From Elusimicrobia bacterium RIFOXYA2_FULL_39_19 (GTDB lineage: Bacteria > Elusimicrobiota > Endomicrobiia > CG1-02-37-114 > XYA2-FULL-39-19): 64,000 bases of DNA. Positions 60,929 through 64,000 of the stretch are shown here, in pieces. A program made the translations under genes and the position numbers. Under the pieces are notes generated by a model that was given only the letters and a program-made list of their open reading frames with translations, was not told the origin of the DNA and searched no databases. Within the stretch, counting starts at the first letter, position 1. Every line of letters starts with the position of its first letter. Location of the stretch: positions 1 to 64,000 of the forward strand of contig MGVC01000008.1 of NCBI GenBank assembly GCA_001800285.1, written 5' to 3'.

Positions 60929-63199
60929 ATGATGAAAAATAAAATATGTCTAAACGGCAGTAACTGGTTTTTTAAAGATAGTAAATCAACAAAATGGTTT
61001 AGCGCCTCCGTGCCGGGCTGTATACACACAGATTTAGCGGCTGCAGGCAAGATTTCTGACCCTTTTTACGGCACAAACGAAAAAGACCTTCAATGGATAA
61101 GCGGCATTGACTGGGATTATAAAACCCGGTTTGATATAGCAGACAAAAACCTGTTTCAAAAAGACAGGATTGATCTGCTTTTTGAAGGAATAGATACTTT
61201 TGCGCAAATCAGCTTAAACGGCAAAAACCTGGGCCGATCCGATAATATGTTTCACGAATACAGGTTTGATGTAAAAAGCCTCCTGAAAGAAAAAAACAAC
61301 ATCCTTCTGATAAATTTCAAATCCCCGCTAAAATCATCAAAAAACCTGGAAAAAAAATACGGTAAACTGTACGCCAGCAACGGCGATATAAGCCGTGTCT
61401 ATGCACGCAAAGCACAATATTCTTACGGGTGGGACTGGGGCCCGTGTTTTACTACCTCGGGGCTTTATAAAGGCGTAAGCATAGAAGGAAGCGATAACGC
61501 AAGAATTATTTCTTTATTTGCGCAAACTACTGAAATCTCATCAAAAAAAGCAACTCTTAAAATTGATTATGAAATTGATTCTTTTAACGGTTCAGAATTA
61601 GAAGCAGATTTGAAAATCCTGTTTAACAATACAGTTTTAACAACCAGCACAGAATCTTTGAAATTACAAAAGGGCAGAAATGAAGGCAGTTTCAAGGTTG
61701 AAATAAAAGATCCTCAGCTGTGGTACCCCAACGGTTACGGAAAACAACCGCTATATAAAATTGATTTTCAACTTAAGTGCAAGAACAAAATCATTGACAG
61801 TTTCAGTGACAGATTCGGCATCAGAAAAATACAGGTAATCCAGGACAAGGATAGTGTAGGAAGAACATTCATATTTGAAGTAAACGGTATAAAGATTTTC
61901 AGCAAAGGCTATAACTGGATTCCCGCAGACTCATTCCTTCCCAACGTAACTGCAAAACAATACAAAAAACTATTAAACCTTGCCAAAGAGTCTAACGCAA
62001 ACATGATGCGTATCTGGGGCGGCGGCATTTATGAAGATGACCAGTTCTATAAAACATGTGATGAACTGGGCCTGCTGGTCTGGCAGGATTTCATGTTTGC
62101 CTGCGCTGTTTATCCCGGGTACAAAGGTTTCCTTGATTCCGTAACAAGAGAAGCCAACTATCAGATAAGGCGCCTGCGCAACCACCCCTGTATAGCACTC
62201 TGGTGCGGGAATAATGAAAACGAGGCTTATAAATGGGACGGCTGGGATGGCTATCCGATAGGCAAAAAAACACCCGATGAAACTATTTTTTATAAAATTC
62301 TTCCCGGGCTTTTAAAGAAACTGGACCCGGCAACTTTATACTGGCCGTCAAGCCCCTGGGGTTATGAAAAAGCGTATGATTCAAAAACCACAGGTGACAG
62401 CCATTCCTGGGAAGTGTGGAATTTAAGGGATTACACAGCCTATTCAAAAGAAACCGGGCGCTTTATAAGCGAATTCGGGTTCCAGTCTATGCCGAATTTT
62501 TCTACCATTCCTTCCTATGCAGGCGCCTCTGAAAGAGCCTTAACCAGCGAAGTAATGGAAAACCACAACAAACAAATTGAAGGTACTTCAAAGCTGTACC
62601 GCCACATGGCATTATGGTTTCCTGTAACAGAAGATTTAAAAGAGTTTGTTTTCCGTACCCAGATGCTCCAGGGCCAAGCGCTGAAATATGGTATAGAGCA
62701 CTGGCGCAGGAGAAAGTTTAAAACTGCCGGCGCGCTTATCTGGCAGTTGAATGACTGCTGGCCGGTTGCCAGCTGGTCTTTGGTTGATTATTCCCTGAAA
62801 CCCAAATTGTCTTATGCTTATATAAAAAAAGTATTCAGCCCGCTTTTGGTATCTATTGAAAAACAGGAAAATGGTATTTCAGTATGGCTTATAAATGACA
62901 CACAGAGTAAAGCAGCAGGAAAACTTACGGTAAGCATTAAGAGTTTGATTGATGATAAAGTTTCTTTTGAAAAAAAGCTTAATGTTTCAGTAAATGCAAA
63001 CACATCTAAAAAAGCTGTCACTTTAAAACTTGATAATGCCCATCAAAGTTGCGGAAAATATGTCTATGCTGTTTTTGAAGCTCAGGGCAGGCAATATTCA
63101 AACGCGCTTCTATTTAAACCCCTGAAATACCTGAGACTGGGCAAAAACGAAATTAAAAAAATAATTCATAAATATTCAAGCATTGAAACCAAATCTTAA
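60929..63199 (+). CDS. Glycoside hydrolase family 2, beta-mannosidase type
   Basis: This 756-residue enzyme releases terminal beta-linked mannose. The N-terminal sandwich has FSASVPGCIHTDLAAAGKI and YGWDWGPCFTTSGLYKGV, both typical of beta-mannosidases. Acid/base Glu430 is in WCGNNENEAYKW and nucleophile Glu515 in ISEFGFQSMP. ALIWQLNDCWPVASWSLVDY is the last barrel block. It is somewhat shorter than the usual 800-850 residues. No signal peptide is seen. The gene is followed by a URO-D-family gene after 15 bp, with AGGAG as its ribosome-binding site. Confidence 0.93.
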   Translation: MMKNKICLNGSNWFFKDSKSTKWFSASVPGCIHTDLAAAGKISDPFYGTNEKDLQWISGIDWDYKTRFDIADKNLFQKDRIDLLFEGIDTFAQISLNGKNLGRSDNMFHEYRFDVKSLLKEKNNILLINFKSPLKSSKNLEKKYGKLYASNGDISRVYARKAQYSYGWDWGPCFTTSGLYKGVSIEGSDNARIISLFAQTTEISSKKATLKIDYEIDSFNGSELEADLKILFNNTVLTTSTESLKLQKGRNEGSFKVEIKDPQLWYPNGYGKQPLYKIDFQLKCKNKIIDSFSDRFGIRKIQVIQDKDSVGRTFIFEVNGIKIFSKGYNWIPADSFLPNVTAKQYKKLLNLAKESNANMMRIWGGGIYEDDQFYKTCDELGLLVWQDFMFACAVYPGYKGFLDSVTREANYQIRRLRNHPCIALWCGNNENEAYKWDGWDGYPIGKKTPDETIFYKILPGLLKKLDPATLYWPSSPWGYEKAYDSKTTGDSHSWEVWNLRDYTAYSKETGRFISEFGFQSMPNFSTIPSYAGASERALTSEVMENHNKQIEGTSKLYRHMALWFPVTEDLKEFVFRTQMLQGQALKYGIEHWRRRKFKTAGALIWQLNDCWPVASWSLVDYSLKPKLSYAYIKKVFSPLLVSIEKQENGISVWLINDTQSKAAGKLTVSIKSLIDDKVSFEKKLNVSVNANTSKKAVTLKLDNAHQSCGKYVYAVFEAQGRQYSNALLFKPLKYLRLGKNEIKKIIHKYSSIETKS

Positions 63200-63214
63200 A
63201 AACAGGAGATTCAA

Positions 63215-64000
63215 ATGACCGGAAGAGAACTTGTAAAAAAAGCAGTTTTATTTCAGGGCCCGGAGAGAACTCCAAGAAATTTGCCTGAGCCCTGGGGAAC
63301 GGATTTTCTGCACGTAGCTATAGGGCCGAATCCGGATTTTAAACCAAAGGTTGAAGGTGAAGATGAATGGGGCTGTATCTGGGAAAAAGTGGATGCAGAT
63401 AAAACCATGGGCCAGGTGAAAGGCCATCCGTTGAAAGACTATGCCCTGCTGGATAATTTTAAATTTCCTGATTATAAATTGGATTCCAGGTACGTAAAAA
63501 TAAAAAATGACATTGAAGGAAATAAAGAACAGAAATTTGTCCTGGTTAATGTTCAATTCAGCCTTATTCACAGGCTGGAATATTTAAGAGGCCATGAACA
63601 GGCCTGGATGGACCCGTATTTATACCCGGAAGAATTAGGCAAATTGCTGGATAGATTAGCGGACATTGTAATCGGTTCCATTGATAAATTATCAGAAATG
63701 GGAGTAGACGGCATAATGGCTTATGATGACTGGGGTTTACAGGACCGGCCTATTCTTTCACCGGAAATGTTTAATAAATATTTTCAGCCCAGATATAAAA
63801 GAGTCTACCAGCACGCTCACAAGAAAGGCATGCTTACATTTCTTCACAGCTGCGGATACATTATTGACTTACTGCCGGGTTTCATTGACGCCGGTTTAAA
63901 TGTAATTCAGATGGACCAGCAGGAAAATATGGGGGTTGAAAATCTTTCCAGAAGATTTGGCGGCAAGATATGTTTCTGGAGCCCTGTTGATATACAGAAA
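63215..64000 (+). CDS. URO-D-family protein no. 2 (3' end outside window)
   Basis: 262 codons are open to the window edge from ATG 63215, preceded by AGGAG. TGRELVKKAVLFQGPERTPRN is the family's N-terminus, and MAYDDWGLQDRPILSPEMF and LTFLHSCGYIIDLLPGF follow. The latter has His211-Ser212-Cys213, the HxC pattern that binds zinc in MtaA/CmuA-type corrinoid:coenzyme methyltransferases, unlike the first URO-D protein here. The end (FWSPVDIQK) matches the strand before the C-terminal third. It may be a demethylase component for methylated sugars; this is inference. Confidence 0.85.
   Translation, partial: MTGRELVKKAVLFQGPERTPRNLPEPWGTDFLHVAIGPNPDFKPKVEGEDEWGCIWEKVDADKTMGQVKGHPLKDYALLDNFKFPDYKLDSRYVKIKNDIEGNKEQKFVLVNVQFSLIHRLEYLRGHEQAWMDPYLYPEELGKLLDRLADIVIGSIDKLSEMGVDGIMAYDDWGLQDRPILSPEMFNKYFQPRYKRVYQHAHKKGMLTFLHSCGYIIDLLPGFIDAGLNVIQMDQQENMGVENLSRRFGGKICFWSPVDIQK

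Noticed and set aside
1-64000. tRNA, rRNA, prophage or insertion sequence
   Set aside because: No cloverleaf, rRNA segment, transposase, integrase or phage structural gene was recognised by eye; a covariance-model search would be needed to exclude small RNAs.

Overview
The window comes from the chromosome of an AT-rich, diderm (Gram-negative-type) bacterium. An OPX/Wza-type export lipoprotein, a Wzc-type tyrosine kinase, lgt and lspA all point that way. The mixture of an exopolysaccharide locus rich in B12/radical-SAM genes, a glycoside-hydrolase/URO-D/Gfo-Idh locus and dispersed heptanucleotide repeats recalls uncultured candidate phyla (Omnitrophota, Elusimicrobiota or Firestonebacteria-like lineages). 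No 16S, tRNA or other decisive marker is present, so the phylum stays open.

Region 1 (1-37.3 kb, all + strand, visibly more AT-rich than the rest) is one nearly gapless surface-polysaccharide locus. It opens with a Wza-like lipoprotein, a Wzz/BY-kinase and an O-antigen ligase-fold protein with TPRs. It continues through about eight glycosyltransferases, three methyltransferases, a sugar epimerase, a Wzx-type flippase, a second Wzy-type polymerase, four cobalamin-binding radical SAM proteins and one SPASM radical SAM protein. It closes with an undecaprenyl-phosphate sugar-1-phosphate transferase that would start repeat-unit synthesis. Inside it (21.1-27.5 kb) is a phosphonate module: a small exported or membrane protein, a cytidylyltransferase-PEP mutase fusion with the Fom1 layout, phosphonopyruvate decarboxylase, an iron-type alcohol dehydrogenase, a TagB/TagF-like CDP-alcohol phosphotransferase and a sulfatase/LtaS-fold membrane protein. 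Read together, these genes could make 2-hydroxyethylphosphonate, activate it as the CMP ester and attach it to the glycan. This is the most interesting system in the window.

Region 2 (37.3-39.0 kb) is a small accessory patch. It holds an (AAAC)7 tract, a truncated response-regulator remnant, a perfect 16-bp palindrome and an AbiEi/AbiEii type IV toxin-antitoxin pair. A DedA membrane protein with a recognisable promoter follows.

Region 3 (40.0-50.9 kb, all - strand) is housekeeping: clpB, an N-acetylglutamate-synthase-like GNAT, an orphan 2-oxoacid oxidoreductase gamma subunit, an RluD-type pseudouridine synthase joined in frame to a secreted coiled-coil protein, lgt, lspA, ileS, a YfcE/MJ0936-like phosphoesterase and a DnaQ-like exonuclease. 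Its intergenic spaces carry degenerate 7-bp tandem repeats, one copy of which lies inside ileS, and a 174-bp imperfect inverted repeat.

Region 4 (51.0-64.0 kb, + strand) is a glycan-use locus. It contains an AraC regulator, two URO-D-family proteins, two Gfo/Idh/MocA oxidoreductases, a GH31 enzyme, a GHL6/beta-galactosidase-trimerisation-like protein, a truncated GH1 gene, a DUF4143 AAA ATPase and a GH2 beta-mannosidase. The last gene runs off the window.
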